This document shows, piece after piece, positions 1-8,910 of a stretch of DNA of 64,000 bases. The position numbers were made by a program, and so were the translations under genes. Source of the DNA: Streptomyces sulfonofaciens (lineage in GTDB: Bacteria; Actinomycetota; Actinomycetes; Streptomycetales; Streptomycetaceae); the NCBI RefSeq assembly GCF_014656295.1, contig NZ_BNCD01000006.1, positions 1 through 64,000 of the forward strand, in the 5' to 3' direction. The notes under the pieces are model-generated. The model saw only the letters and a list, made by a program, of their open reading frames with translations, was not told the DNA's origin and searched no databases. The stretch's first letter is position 1. Each line of letters begins with the position of its first letter.

Positions 1-74
1 GCCGCATGACACCCACAAGTCAAACCACCCCAAACCGAACCCGAACACCTTGACGAAAGACATAGAGGCACCCC

Positions 75-102
75 CCCCCGGGCCGGCCCACCGGCCCGGG
101 GG
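75..102. terminator. GC-rich hairpin, probable terminator
   Basis: A perfect 12-bp inverted repeat (left arm 75-86, right arm 91-102) with a 4-base loop. There is no U-tract, which is common for Streptomyces terminators. It probably ends a gene that lies left of the window. The remaining bases up to 232 hold further GC-rich palindromes and no gene I can support. Confidence 0.5.
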
Positions 103-232
103 CACCCCGCACCCGTGCCCGGCCGCACCCGCACCCGGCCGGATCCGGGCGCCCCGGGCGCCGGGGCGCCCCGTCCTCACCAGCCCCGCCCCCATGTGGC
201 AAACGCGACATTTCCCCTCCTAGACTGGAGGA

Positions 233-1960
233 ATGGCCCGGTCCAATGACGAGGTCGAGGCACTGCTCCGGGAGTACGCGGACCTCATCGCGATCACGGG
301 AGGCGACGCCTTCAAGGCGCGCGCCTACGAGAAGGCGGCCCGCGCGATCGGCGGCCACCCCTTCGACGTCTCCCGCCTCGGGCAGCAGGACCTGCGGAAG
401 ATCCCCGGTGTGGGCAGGTCGATCGCCGAGAAGGTGGAGGAGTACCTGCGCACCGGCACCGTCGGCGCGGTCGAGCAGCGCCGGGAGGCGATCCCCGCCG
501 GTGTACGGGAGCTCATCGCGATCCCCACCCTCGGCCCCAGGAAGGCCATGACGCTCTACGAGGACCTGCACGTCTCCTCGGTGGCCGAGCTGGCCGAGGC
601 CATCCGGGCCGAGCGGCTGGGCGGCCTCAAGGGCTTCGGGAAGAAGACCGAGGAGAACATCCTGCACGGCATCGAGCTGATGGAGCAGGCCGGCGCCCGC
701 ATCCCGCTGGGCACCGCCATGGACCCCGCCGAGGAGATCGTCGCCGAGCTGTCCCGGCTGACCGGCTGCGCGCACTGCGCCTACGCCGGGTCACTGCGCC
801 GGGTGAGGGAGAGCGTCGGGGACATCGACATCCTCGTCGCAGCGCGCCGCGCGGACCCGTTCATGGCGGCGCTCGGCGAGCTGCCGTCGACCGCCGAGGT
901 GATCGCCCGCGGCACGAAGAAGACCTCGATCCGCACGGTGCAGGGCGTCCAGGTCGACCTGCGGGTGCTGCCGCCCCGGTCCTGGGGCGCGGGGATGCAG
1001 TACTTCACCGGGTCCAGGGCGCACAACATCCGCACCCGCACCATCGCCGTCCACCGCGGTCTGAAGCTGTCCGAGTACGGGCTGTTCGACATGGACAGCG
1101 AACGGTCCGTCGCCTCCCACACCGAGGAGGAGGTCTACGCACGGCTCGGCCTGCCGTGGATCCCGCCGACGCTGCGCGAGGACCGGGGGGAGATCGAGGC
1201 CGGCCTGCGGGGCGAGCTCCCCGAGGTGGTGACCGAGCGGGACATCCGCGGCGACCTGCACACGCACACCTCCCTCACCGACGGTCTCGCCCCCCTGGAC
1301 GAGATGGTGGCGGCCGCCGCCCGGCGCGGTCTGCGGTACTACGCGGTCACCGATCACGCGCCCGACCTCGCCATGCAGCGCATGACCGACGAGAAGGCGC
1401 TGGCCCAGCGGGAGCGGGTGCGGGAGCTGGACGGCGCGCACCGCGGGATGCGGCTGCTGCACGGCACCGAGCTGAACATCGGCCCGGACGGCGAGGTGGA
1501 CTGGCCAGAGGACTTCCTCGCCGGCTTCGACCTCTGCGTGGCCTCGCTGCACTCCCACTTCGGCCTCGGGCGGCGGGCCATGACCCGGCGTCTGGTACGG
1601 GCCTGCGAGCATCCCCGGATCAACGTCATCGGCCACCCGACCGGCCGTCTGATCGGCAAACGGCCGCCCGTGGACGCCGACTGGGACGAGGTGTTCGCCG
1701 CCTGCGCCCGCACCGGCACCGCACTGGAGGTCAACGCCCAGCCCGACCGGCTCGACCTCGGCGACGAGGACATCCTGCGCGCCAAGGAGTTCGGGGTGCG
1801 GTTCGCCGTGGACTCCGACGCCCACTCCGTCCTCCACCTCGCGCAGTTGCGCTACGGCGTCGGCACCGCCCAGCGCGGCTGGCTCACCCCGCGGGACGTC
1901 ATCAACACCTGGCCGCTGGGGCGGCTGCGCGGCTTCCTGGCCAAGGGCAGGAAGCGGTGA
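233..1960 (+). CDS. polX: PolX-family DNA polymerase with C-terminal PHP domain
   Basis: A 575-residue protein of the bacterial family X polymerase type. The N-terminal third carries helix-hairpin-helix segments (IPGVGRSIAEKVEEY near residue 60, then LKGFGKKTEENI near 130). A nucleotidyltransferase core follows with the metal-binding pair in VGDIDILVA (about residue 196). The PHP phosphoesterase domain starts at GDLHTHTSLTDG (about residue 342), continues through VTDHAPD and HSHFG, and ends with DSDAHSV, giving the histidines and aspartates expected for a metal site. Bacterial PolX enzymes fill gaps in base-excision repair, and the PHP domain supplies 3'-5' exonuclease or AP-endonuclease activity. 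The length is usual. GGAGGA lies just upstream of the ATG. The gene stands alone and converges on the capA-like gene. Confidence 0.93.
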   Translation: MARSNDEVEALLREYADLIAITGGDAFKARAYEKAARAIGGHPFDVSRLGQQDLRKIPGVGRSIAEKVEEYLRTGTVGAVEQRREAIPAGVRELIAIPTLGPRKAMTLYEDLHVSSVAELAEAIRAERLGGLKGFGKKTEENILHGIELMEQAGARIPLGTAMDPAEEIVAELSRLTGCAHCAYAGSLRRVRESVGDIDILVAARRADPFMAALGELPSTAEVIARGTKKTSIRTVQGVQVDLRVLPPRSWGAGMQYFTGSRAHNIRTRTIAVHRGLKLSEYGLFDMDSERSVASHTEEEVYARLGLPWIPPTLREDRGEIEAGLRGELPEVVTERDIRGDLHTHTSLTDGLAPLDEMVAAAARRGLRYYAVTDHAPDLAMQRMTDEKALAQRERVRELDGAHRGMRLLHGTELNIGPDGEVDWPEDFLAGFDLCVASLHSHFGLGRRAMTRRLVRACEHPRINVIGHPTGRLIGKRPPVDADWDEVFAACARTGTALEVNAQPDRLDLGDEDILRAKEFGVRFAVDSDAHSVLHLAQLRYGVGTAQRGWLTPRDVINTWPLGRLRGFLAKGRKR

Positions 1961-2091
1961 GAGCGGGCCGGGGGCTCCACCGCCGAGGTGCGGACGCCAC
2001 CGGCCCGGCCCGACGAGGTCGGCCGGGTCCGGGTGCGCACTGCCCGGGTGAGCGCATACCGCCGCGGGGCGCGGTGCGCCCGGCCGCGGCC

Positions 2092-3219
2092 TCATGCGCC
2101 GGGCGCGGTACCCGGCCACCGCAGTGCGAGCGCGCCGCCGGGCGCCGGATCGATCCGGCAGCCGAACTCCCGGCTGACCCCGTCGACGACGGCACGCAGC
2201 CAGGCGGTGTCCGCGGGTGAGGTGTGCCGCAGCCGCATCCGGTGCGCCTTGAGCGGCACCATCCGGACGCCGGCGAGGCGCCCGGTGTCCGGCTGCACCG
2301 ACACCAGGTACAGCAGCCGCAGGTCGTCGCGGTACTGCTCGTGGCCGCCGATGCCCTCGTAGTCGTCGACCAGGTCGCCGCAGCCGTACAGCACGAGCCT
2401 GTCCCTGTACACCTCGAGCGGGCGCGGATGGTGCGAGGAGTGGCCGTGCACGACGTCCACGCCCGCGTCGACGAGGGCGTGCGCGAAGCGGGTGTCGGCG
2501 GCGGAGACCTCGTAGTCCCAGTTGCCGCCCCAGTGGACCGAGGCGACGACGATGTCGCCCGGCCGTTTCACCTCCCCCAGCCGCTCGGCGAGTGCCGCCG
2601 CGTACGCCTGCGGGTGCACGGCGAGGTCGACGCCGGCCCGTGTCCTGGTGGCGGCCCAACTGTACGGGATACCGCTGGTCGGCAGGCCGAGGGAGAAGAC
2701 CAGCAGCCGTCCGCCGGACGGCAGCGGCACGAGGGCGGGCCGCCGCGCCGCGTCCGCGTCCCGGCCGGCACCTGCCGTGCCGAGCCCCGCGTCCGCCAGG
2801 ACGTCGAGCGTCTCCTGAAGGCCGCGCCGGCCGAAGTCGAGCACATGGTTGTTGGCCAGCGCGCAGACGTCGGGGCGGACGGCGGCCAGGCACGGCAGGT
2901 TCGCCGGGCTCATGCGGTAGTGGACGCCCTTGCCGGACGCGAAGTCGCCGGCCCTGGTGACGCTGGTCTCCAGGTTGACCACCCGTGCGTCGGGCGCCGC
3001 CGCGTCCAACTGGTGCAGCACCTCGCCCCAGGGCCAGCGGTACCCGGCGGGGCGCGGGACGGGGCCGTTCACCGATTCGGCCAGGCCCACGTAGTCGCGG
3101 GCGTCGCGGACGTACCCCTCCCTGAGCGTCGGGTCGCCGGGGTGCGGCAGGATCTGGTCGACGCCGCGGCCGAGCATGACGTCACCGCAGAGGAACAGGG
3201 TGACGGCGGCGGTGGACAC
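2092..3219 (-). CDS. CapA-family metallophosphatase-like protein
   Basis: A 375-residue protein of the CapA/PgsA family, which has a calcineurin-like metallophosphoesterase fold. Visible motifs are FLCGDVMLGRG at the start (metal-binding Asp), VNLETSVT, LANNHVLDFG (the Asn-His pair) and SVHWGGNWDYEV followed by VVHGHSSHHPRPLEV. Relatives take part in poly-gamma-glutamate or capsule metabolism, but in actinobacteria the substrate is generally unknown. I see no signal peptide or anchor. The GTG start lies 3 bases after the stop of the upstream phosphoribosyltransferase gene, so the two form a leftward, probably translationally coupled operon. Confidence 0.87.
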   Translation of the reverse strand: MSTAAVTLFLCGDVMLGRGVDQILPHPGDPTLREGYVRDARDYVGLAESVNGPVPRPAGYRWPWGEVLHQLDAAAPDARVVNLETSVTRAGDFASGKGVHYRMSPANLPCLAAVRPDVCALANNHVLDFGRRGLQETLDVLADAGLGTAGAGRDADAARRPALVPLPSGGRLLVFSLGLPTSGIPYSWAATRTRAGVDLAVHPQAYAAALAERLGEVKRPGDIVVASVHWGGNWDYEVSAADTRFAHALVDAGVDVVHGHSSHHPRPLEVYRDRLVLYGCGDLVDDYEGIGGHEQYRDDLRLLYLVSVQPDTGRLAGVRMVPLKAHRMRLRHTSPADTAWLRAVVDGVSREFGCRIDPAPGGALALRWPGTAPGA

Positions 3220-3222
3220 AGG

Positions 3223-3867
3223 TCACCGGGGCGGTGTGGCCGCGGCGGTCAGGCAGGCGACCACCTCGTCGTCGTCGGTCTGCGCGAAGTCGACGTAGAA
3301 CTGGCCGATCGCGTAGAACTCCCGCGGTGTCTGCGGGCTGACCAGTTCGTCGGCCTCGCCGCCGAGCCGGTCGGTCCAGCCGTACGGCGCCACGGGCACG
3401 GCCAGCACGGTGCGCGCCGCCCCGCGGGCCCGGACGATCCGGCACGCCGCGCGGGCCGTGGATCCGGTGGCCACTCCGTCGTCGACCACCACCACGGTGC
3501 GGCCTGCCAGGTCGATCGGGCGGGCCCCGCCGCGGTAGCGCCGCGCCCTGCGCTCCAGGACGGCCCGCTCGCGCTCCTCGACCTCGGCCAGCTCCTCGCG
3601 GGTGACCCGGGCGTCACGCATCACCTCGTCGTTGATGACACGCACACCGTCCTCACCGAGGGCGCCCATCCCCAGCTCCGGCTGGAACGGCGTCCCCAGC
3701 TTGCGCACCAGGCACACGTCCAGCGGTGCGCCGAGCGCCTCGGCGACCTCGCGGGCGACCGGCACCCCGCCCCTGGGCAGCCCGAGCACCACGACGTCCT
3801 CGCCGGTCAGGTGCCGCAGATGCGCGCCCAGCCGGCGTCCCGCTTCCCGACGGTCCATGTAGATCAC
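3223..3867 (-). CDS. Phosphoribosyltransferase domain protein
   Basis: About 214 residues of the type I phosphoribosyltransferase fold. The N-terminal half has VVLGLPRGGVPVAREVAEAL, and the PRPP-binding loop is VVVVDDGVATGSTARAA, with two acidic residues followed by the TGST phosphate loop. Stand-alone proteins of this type are annotated as predicted phosphoribosyltransferases and the accepting base is not known. The GTG at 3867 has GAGGGA upstream and is preferred; an ATG three codons later (3858) is possible. It is the first gene of a two-gene operon with the CapA-like gene. A long open frame continues upstream over non-coding sequence and is ignored. Confidence 0.85.
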   Translation of the reverse strand: MIYMDRREAGRRLGAHLRHLTGEDVVVLGLPRGGVPVAREVAEALGAPLDVCLVRKLGTPFQPELGMGALGEDGVRVINDEVMRDARVTREELAEVEERERAVLERRARRYRGGARPIDLAGRTVVVVDDGVATGSTARAACRIVRARGAARTVLAVPVAPYGWTDRLGGEADELVSPQTPREFYAIGQFYVDFAQTDDDEVVACLTAAATPPR

Positions 3868-4141
3868 GATGCGTCCCTCTTCTCCTGTGGCGGCCCCGGG
3901 CCGGCCGGCCCACCGTGGACGGGCACCGCCCGGCCGCCGGTGTCGCCCGCGCCGGGCGCCCGGCCGGGCTCTCCTTCCACTGTGACTCGGGGTGCCGCCC
4001 GATGCCCAGTACAGGAGGCCGGCAGGGGGTGGCGGCAGGTACACCCCCGATCCACCGCCTGGGCCCAGGGACCCGGTGCGGCGATCCGGCGAGGATGGTG
4101 CGCGTCGGCACGGGAGGGAGAGCGCCGCCGCGAGGATCCGC

Positions 4142-4246
4142 CCCGCAGGGACCCGCAGAGGACACCCGCAGAGGAGACCCGCGGACGACACCCGCGGACG
4201 ACACCCGCAGGAAGAACCCGCAGGAAGAACTGGAAGAAGACGAACC
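4142..4246 (+). repeat. 13-bp tandem repeat array upstream of the DUF4386 gene
   Basis: Six consecutive 13-base units beginning CCCGC start at 4152, 4165, 4178, 4191, 4204 and 4217. A partial unit lies before them at 4142 and a degenerate purine-rich unit after them, ending at the start codon. Units carry GAGGA, GGACGA or GGAAGA, all Shine-Dalgarno-like. The rest of the divergent gap from 3868 holds no gene I can support. Confidence 0.8.
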
Positions 4247-4921
4247 ATGAACGAGACAGGCGCACGACGCCTCACCGGTGCCGCCGGCATCGCCGCCGCG
4301 GCCGCCCTCATCATCGAGGTACCTCTCTACTTCGTGTACTCGGGGCCGCCGACGGCCCCCAACGTGCTGTCCCGGCTGCTGATCGGGATCTTCGCGCTGG
4401 CCTTCCTGCTGGTCTTCGTGACCGGGCTGCGCGATCTCGTCAGGCGGGTCGGTCCGCAGTACGAGTGGGCCGGGACGCTCGCGTTCGCGGCAGGGATCGC
4501 GTACTGCACGCTCACGCTGGTCTCCAGCGGCCTGGAGGCGGGCGCGGTCATCGCCTCCGACCACCGGATCGACCCGACCGTCACCGTCGACGGCACCTAC
4601 GTCCTGTACGGGTCCATCGGCCGGGTGCTGCTCGCGCTCTTCCTGCTCGCCCTCGGCCACGCCGTCTCCCGCACCGGCCTGCTGCCGCGCTGGACCGCGC
4701 GTTCGGCCTACCTGCTCGGTGCGGTCAACCTGGCGTTCGTCCCGTCCCTGTTCTTCGGCAACGACCCCGCGCACTTCTACGCCGCCAACGGCTGGGGCAC
4801 CACGGCGCTGATGGGCGCGATCCTCAGCTACTGGCTGCTGGCCACGGGCATCGCCACGCTGCGCAGCGCCCGGGGGACGGCGGCGGGCGCGGCGCGCCGG
4901 GAGCTCAGCCCGCAGCACTGA
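4247..4921 (+). CDS. DUF4386-type integral membrane protein
   Basis: A 224-residue protein with about six predicted membrane segments: residues 9-28, 40-60, 77-98, 118-140, 153-172 and 184-205. It resembles the DUF4386 family, whose function is unknown. The short segment VEVPLYFVYSGPP-like after helix 1 and the NDPAHFYAANGWG loop near the C-terminus are in keeping with that family, but the assignment rests on general resemblance. The ATG follows the purine-rich tandem repeats, so several Shine-Dalgarno-like sequences precede it. The gene is divergent from the phosphoribosyltransferase operon. The 186 bases after its stop hold no convincing gene. Confidence 0.75.
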   Translation: MNETGARRLTGAAGIAAAAALIIEVPLYFVYSGPPTAPNVLSRLLIGIFALAFLLVFVTGLRDLVRRVGPQYEWAGTLAFAAGIAYCTLTLVSSGLEAGAVIASDHRIDPTVTVDGTYVLYGSIGRVLLALFLLALGHAVSRTGLLPRWTARSAYLLGAVNLAFVPSLFFGNDPAHFYAANGWGTTALMGAILSYWLLATGIATLRSARGTAAGAARRELSPQH

Positions 4922-5107
4922 GCCGCCGCCGTGCTGCCGCCCTCGCCATGACCCTCGTGTGGACCCTGCCGTTCCTGGCGTGGTGGGCGCTCGGGATCCC
5001 GTTGGGGCCGGGCGCCGCCGTCCGTTGGGCGATGCCGTTCGCGGACGTGCCGGCTCGCCCGCGCGTCCCGGCCCGCGGTCGGCCCCGCACCGGACGCGGC
5101 CGGGGTG

Positions 5108-5890
5108 CTACGTCGCCTCCCCCTGGAGGTCCTGGGCGTCCTCGCGGGCGTCCCCCTTGGCCAGCGAGGGCCGCGCCCTGCCGTCGATCCCGGTGTCCTG
5201 GTGCAGGTTCCGCACGTTCCTCAGCAGTTCCTCCAGCCGTGCGATCGGCTGTGTCTCCAGGTAGGCGGAGAGGTCCCCGGGCCTGAGATCGGCGGCCGAC
5301 CAGACGGGCAGTGCGGCCGCTCTGAGCTGGTCGGCGAGCGCAAGGCCGTACGCCGCGTCGGCGGGGGCGTAGCAGACCACGAAAGCACGCTGGTCGGGCT
5401 CGGTCACGGGACGGGGCGGCGACGGCAGGGCCGCCGCGACGTTCTCCCGGCGCACCTGCGCGCCCTGGCCGTGCGGTGTCCGGCAGGCCGTCTCGTCCGC
5501 GATGACCGCGAAAAGCTCCTCGACCCTGTCCTCGTACTCCCGCTCGTCGACGTTCCCGAAGTCGCGCCAGACCCGGTTGGCGGCAAAGGGCGGAAGGACG
5601 GCACCGCCGATCAGCACGGGAATGAACCGCAGGTTGCGCGTCGCTCCGGCCGCGGCCAGGGCCGCGTACTCCTCAAGGGCCCGCGGTGATGTCGCAGAGG
5701 CCGGGCTGACGACCACGAGGGCGCACGCCGCGTCGCTGATCGCGGCGTCGGTGCGGTGCACCACCACATCGCCGGGGAGCACGTCCCACTCGTCGAAGAA
5801 GACGTTCAGACCGCGTCGGGCAAGACCGCTCGCCAGCCTCCGCACCCAGGGGCCGTCCTCGTGGGCGTGGGAGACGAAGACATCGATCAG
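5108..5890 (-). CDS. TIR-domain protein with probable CTG start
   Basis: About 260 residues. The N-terminal TIR domain has strand A as IDVFVSHAHEDGPW, the BB-loop region as FFDEWDVLPGD, and ALEEYAAL, whose glutamate fits the NADase catalytic position. A second, more divergent TIR-like or flavodoxin-like unit begins near residue 145 (AFVVCYAPADAAYGLALADQ), so this may be a double-TIR protein. Strand A lies upstream of the first ATG/GTG (GTG at 5845). The only candidate that keeps it is CTG at 5890, which overlaps the TGA of the upstream TIR gene as CTGA. That mimics the usual ATGA coupling. TIR proteins can be NAD-degrading effectors in phage defence, but no partner protein is recognisable here, so that role is inference. 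Confidence 0.72.
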   Translation of the reverse strand: MIDVFVSHAHEDGPWVRRLASGLARRGLNVFFDEWDVLPGDVVVHRTDAAISDAACALVVVSPASATSPRALEEYAALAAAGATRNLRFIPVLIGGAVLPPFAANRVWRDFGNVDEREYEDRVEELFAVIADETACRTPHGQGAQVRRENVAAALPSPPRPVTEPDQRAFVVCYAPADAAYGLALADQLRAAALPVWSAADLRPGDLSAYLETQPIARLEELLRNVRNLHQDTGIDGRARPSLAKGDAREDAQDLQGEAT

Positions 5891-6438
5891 GTGGCATCAC
5901 TCCGGGGCCGTACGGCTCGCACCAGCATGGCGAGGCTCTGGTCGAACCGGTCGCTGCCCGGGTCCCGCAGATCCACCGGTCTGCGGATACGGGCGAAGGG
6001 CGGCAGGTCCACGTCCTCCACCAGCACGGGGATGAACCGCCGCCCTCCCTAGCGCACACGCTGGAGGAGGGCCGCGTACTCGTCGCGGATCGCGGCGTCG
6101 TTCATGGTCGCACCGCTGAACACCAGCAGTCCGTTGGCCGAGGCGCGCAGGGCCTCTTCCTTCTCCAGGCTCTCCACGAGGCCGGGGCCGATCCACCGGG
6201 CCAGGAAGACACGCAGTCCTTCGGCGTCCAGCCGGGACGCCAGCATCTCCGCAAGCCCGCTGTCCGCCTCGGCGTGGGAGATGAACACGTCATAGGTACC
6301 GCCCGGGTCCGCAGCAGGCGGGACAGGGGCGAAAGGCCGTCTGCGGGGCAGCCGGTCGCGAACCTCCAGGCCGGTCGAGACGAGCGCGGCGACCACACCG
6401 ACGACGCCGATCACCAATCCCCACTCATCGGGATCCAT
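5887..6438 (-). pseudogene. TIR-domain gene interrupted by an in-frame amber codon
   Basis: The gene starts with one membrane segment (GLVIGVVGVVAALVSTGL) followed by a TIR domain: TYDVFISHAEADSG, then LRVFLARWIGPGLVE, then AAIRDEYAAL-like sequence. The frame is stopped by TAG at 6051-6049. Past it the same frame continues as RRFIPVLVEDVDLPPFARI and ends at TGA 5889-5887, which aligns with RFIPVLIGGAVLPPFAANR of the adjacent TIR gene. A single G-to-T change in a GAG codon explains the break. The result is either a pseudogene, a 129-residue truncated product, or a readthrough product of about 183 residues. Confidence 0.75.
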
Positions 6439-6663
6439 GCCGCGACATTACCGGCGGGAAGCGTGGATGCCGGAGCCTTTCGCCGTCAACGGGCCACTTC
6501 GGAGGCTGGCTTGAGGTTGGCCCGGGGGCGCGGGCGTCGGGACCGTCCCTCCGTGCACGGCATGCCCCGTGGGACCGCCGGCCGCGGGTGCGTGCGACGG
6601 CTCGGCCCCGCGCCCGCCCCGCGGGTGTACGCCCACGGCGCGCGACGGGCCACGGGGCGGCCG

Positions 6664-7539
6664 TCAGGCCCCGTCGCGCCGGTACTCGTACACCGTCGTG
6701 CCGACCTGGCACGCCCCGGGCGGCACCACCTGCGCGCGCAGCACGCCGGAGTGCGGGTCGTAGTCCACGCCCTCGGCCTCGAAGGTGCCGGTGCAGACGC
6801 TCTGCTGCGGGAGGGGGCCGAGGTCGCTCACGTGCCCGGTGACCTCCGTGCCGTCCAGGGCGTGCGGCAGGTCCACCTGGAGCAGCGGGCGCGGGTCGGG
6901 GAAGAGGTCGGTGGCGGCGTCGTCGGAGGCGCACACCAGTTGGGTGGCGGTGACGAAGTCGCAGCCCTGGATGTCGCGCACCGGGTGGTCGAGGGTGATC
7001 TGCCCCGCCTGCGGGAGCGTCCCCCCGGTGGCCGGGGTGGCGGGGTTGAGCAGCGGGGCCGGGAAGACCTGGAGGCGGCCCTGGTCGCCCCACTCCCCGG
7101 AGACCAGCCACTGCGCGTCCGGGGAGACGGCGGCGAAGGAGTTGTTGAGCTTCTCGCCCGCGTCGAGCGGGTGCTCGTACAGATAGCGGGTCCCGTCCTG
7201 GGTGGTGACCGCGAACATCTTCTTCGTCGCCGTGTCGCCGCCCTGGTAGGCGTCGAAGACGTAGCCGCGGGAGGCGTCCGGGTCGCCGACGTGGTTCCAG
7301 CCCCGGATCCGCAGGTCCAGCGGTATCGAGCCCAGGCCGCGGTAGACCAGCGACCCGTCGTCGAGCGAGGCCAGGCCCTCCCCGCCGGTCAGGGAGCCGA
7401 CGCTCAAGGTGCCCGTGCGCACCCAGCCCTGTGTGGCGGCGGACGCGGTGGCGGCGCACAGCGCGGTCAGCGCGGCGGCGCCGAGGAGCGCCGTGGTGGT
7501 GCGGGCGGCCGTGCGGGTGCGGGGACGGAACAGGCTCAT
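6664..7539 (-). CDS. Secreted protein of unknown function
   Basis: A 291-residue protein with a clear Sec signal peptide: basic n-region RPRTRTAARTTT, hydrophobic ALLGAAALTALCAATASA, and a likely cleavage after ASA. The mature part is rich in Gly, Asp and aromatic residues (VYRGLGSIPLDLRIRGWNHV, then SPDAQWLVSGEWGDQG). It reads like a beta-propeller-type extracellular protein without enzymatic motifs I recognise. Two Cys pairs (CDFV..VCAS and VCTG..ACQV) could form disulfides. The ATG at 7539 has GAGGTG about 12 bases upstream. Transcription is leftward and separate from the TIR genes; the 225-base gap between them holds nothing I can name. Confidence 0.75.
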   Translation of the reverse strand: MSLFRPRTRTAARTTTALLGAAALTALCAATASAATQGWVRTGTLSVGSLTGGEGLASLDDGSLVYRGLGSIPLDLRIRGWNHVGDPDASRGYVFDAYQGGDTATKKMFAVTTQDGTRYLYEHPLDAGEKLNNSFAAVSPDAQWLVSGEWGDQGRLQVFPAPLLNPATPATGGTLPQAGQITLDHPVRDIQGCDFVTATQLVCASDDAATDLFPDPRPLLQVDLPHALDGTEVTGHVSDLGPLPQQSVCTGTFEAEGVDYDPHSGVLRAQVVPPGACQVGTTVYEYRRDGA

Positions 7540-7705
7540 GGTCACTGTCACCTCGTCAGGTCCACGGTGGGGAGCTGAGCGTAGCCCCGGCCCAGTGGCC
7601 TCGGCCACCCCTTCCGGCCCCCCGTGTCCCGTCCGTCCCCGGCGGTGCGCGCATGCCCGCAGACCGCGTCCGTCCCGCAGTCAAACGGTCAGCGGCTGCC
7701 GCGCA

Positions 7706-7736
7706 GGTGCGGCAGGCGCCGGGCACCTGCCGCACC
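7706..7736. terminator. Terminator hairpin after the aldo/keto reductase
   Basis: A perfect 11-bp inverted repeat (7706-7716 with 7726-7736) around a 9-base loop, 24 bases past the stop of the leftward reductase gene. Confidence 0.6.
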
Positions 7737-7759
7737 GGCCACCCGCCCGGCGGCGCCGG

Positions 7760-8623
7760 CTACGCCCCGAGCAGGGCGAGCTCGTCCGCGTCGAGGGAGA
7801 GTTCGGTCGCGGCCACGGAGTCCCTGATGGTCTCGGGGCGGCTGGAGCCCGGGATCGGGATCACCACCGGGGACAGCGCGAGCATCCAGGCGAGGCAGAC
7901 CCGGTGGGGGCTGACGCCGTGCGCCTCGGCGACCCGGGCGAAGGCGTCGTGGCTGGTGCCCAGGCTGTCCGCCCTGGTGATGCCGCCGAACGGGCTCCAG
8001 GGCAGGAAGGCGATGCCGAGTTCGGCGCACAGGTCCAGCTCCGGGCGGCTGGAGAGGAAGGCGGGCGAGAACTGGTTCTGCACGGACACCAGCCGGCCGC
8101 CGAGGACCTCGTCGGCCTGGCGTATCCGGGCGGGGTCGGCGTTGGAGATGCCCGCCATCCGGATCTTGCCCTCGTCCAGCAGCTCGGCGATGGCGCCGAC
8201 GGACTCCTCGTAGGGAACGGCCGGGTCGGGGCGGTGGAACTGGTAGAGGCCGATCGCCTCGACGCCGAGCCGCTTGAGCGACGCCTCGCAGGCCCGCTTG
8301 AGGTGCTCGGGGCGGCCGTCGAGGGTCCAGGTGCCGTCCCCGGGGCGCAGGTGGCCGCCCTTGGTGGCGACCAGCACCTCCGAGCCTGCGGAGTGGGTGG
8401 CGAGCGCCTTGGCGATCAGTGCCTCGTTGTGGCCCACCTCGTCTGCGTGCTGATGGTAGGCGTCGGCGGTGTCGATGAAGGTGACGCCGGCGTCGAGGGC
8501 CGCGTGGATGGTGGCGATCGAACGGGCCTCGTCCGGGCGTCCCTCGATCGACATGGGCATACCGCCCAGTCCGATCGCGCCGACCTGGACGTCACCGATA
8601 CGACGGGTCTGCATGAGTGCCAT
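7760..8623 (-). CDS. Aldo/keto reductase
   Basis: A 287-residue NADPH-type aldo/keto reductase with a TIM barrel. The catalytic tetrad can be placed: Asp and Tyr in FIDTADAY, Lys in LVATKGG, and His in YQFHRPDP. The C-terminal coenzyme-binding stretch is IPIPGSSRPETIRDS. This type reduces aldehydes and ketones, and the physiological substrate cannot be read from the sequence. The start MALMQTRRIG is preferred because it precedes the first barrel strand and has GAAAGG upstream. The gene is divergent from the sugar ABC operon. Confidence 0.9.
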   Translation of the reverse strand: MALMQTRRIGDVQVGAIGLGGMPMSIEGRPDEARSIATIHAALDAGVTFIDTADAYHQHADEVGHNEALIAKALATHSAGSEVLVATKGGHLRPGDGTWTLDGRPEHLKRACEASLKRLGVEAIGLYQFHRPDPAVPYEESVGAIAELLDEGKIRMAGISNADPARIRQADEVLGGRLVSVQNQFSPAFLSSRPELDLCAELGIAFLPWSPFGGITRADSLGTSHDAFARVAEAHGVSPHRVCLAWMLALSPVVIPIPGSSRPETIRDSVAATELSLDADELALLGA

Positions 8624-8819
8624 TGCCTTTCGACGGCGGGGTGCGGCGGGTGCCGCGGCCGTCCGGCTCCGTCGCGTGCCCGGCGGGGTCTTCGTCCCGG
8701 TTCGGGTACGGCGCGCCCGGCCGGACCGCCGCTGATGGGGACAGCCTCGCTCCGGCGACGGCCGGCTGTCCAATAGAAGGGAGCGAACGCATTGAGAGCC
8801 TGCTCCGCTGAATCGGACG

Positions 8820-8855
8820 GTGAACCGGAGAGTGAACCGGAGAGTGAACCGGAGC
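8820..8855. repeat. 12-bp tandem repeat (3 units) in a divergent promoter region
   Basis: Three copies of GTGAACCGGAGA start at 8820, 8832 and 8844, the last ending in C. They lie in the 378-base gap between the aldo/keto reductase and the sugar ABC operon and could be a regulator-binding array. The rest of the gap contains a TTGACA box at 8911-8916 and no gene. Confidence 0.75.
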
Positions 8856-8910
8856 GGCTCGCTCCGCTGCTGCGGCCAGGACCGGGGGGACCGGAGAGGC
8901 CCCTCCCCTC

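Noticed and set aside
4948..5107. Short + frame beginning MTLVWTLPFLAWWALG after the DUF4386 gene
   Set aside because: The hydrophobic start is suggestive, but there is no ribosome site and the rest is Pro/Arg-rich filler running into the TIR gene on the other strand.
5108..5845. GTG 5845 as the start of the second TIR gene
   Set aside because: It would remove the first beta strand (IDVFVSHAHED) of the TIR fold, so the upstream CTG is preferred.
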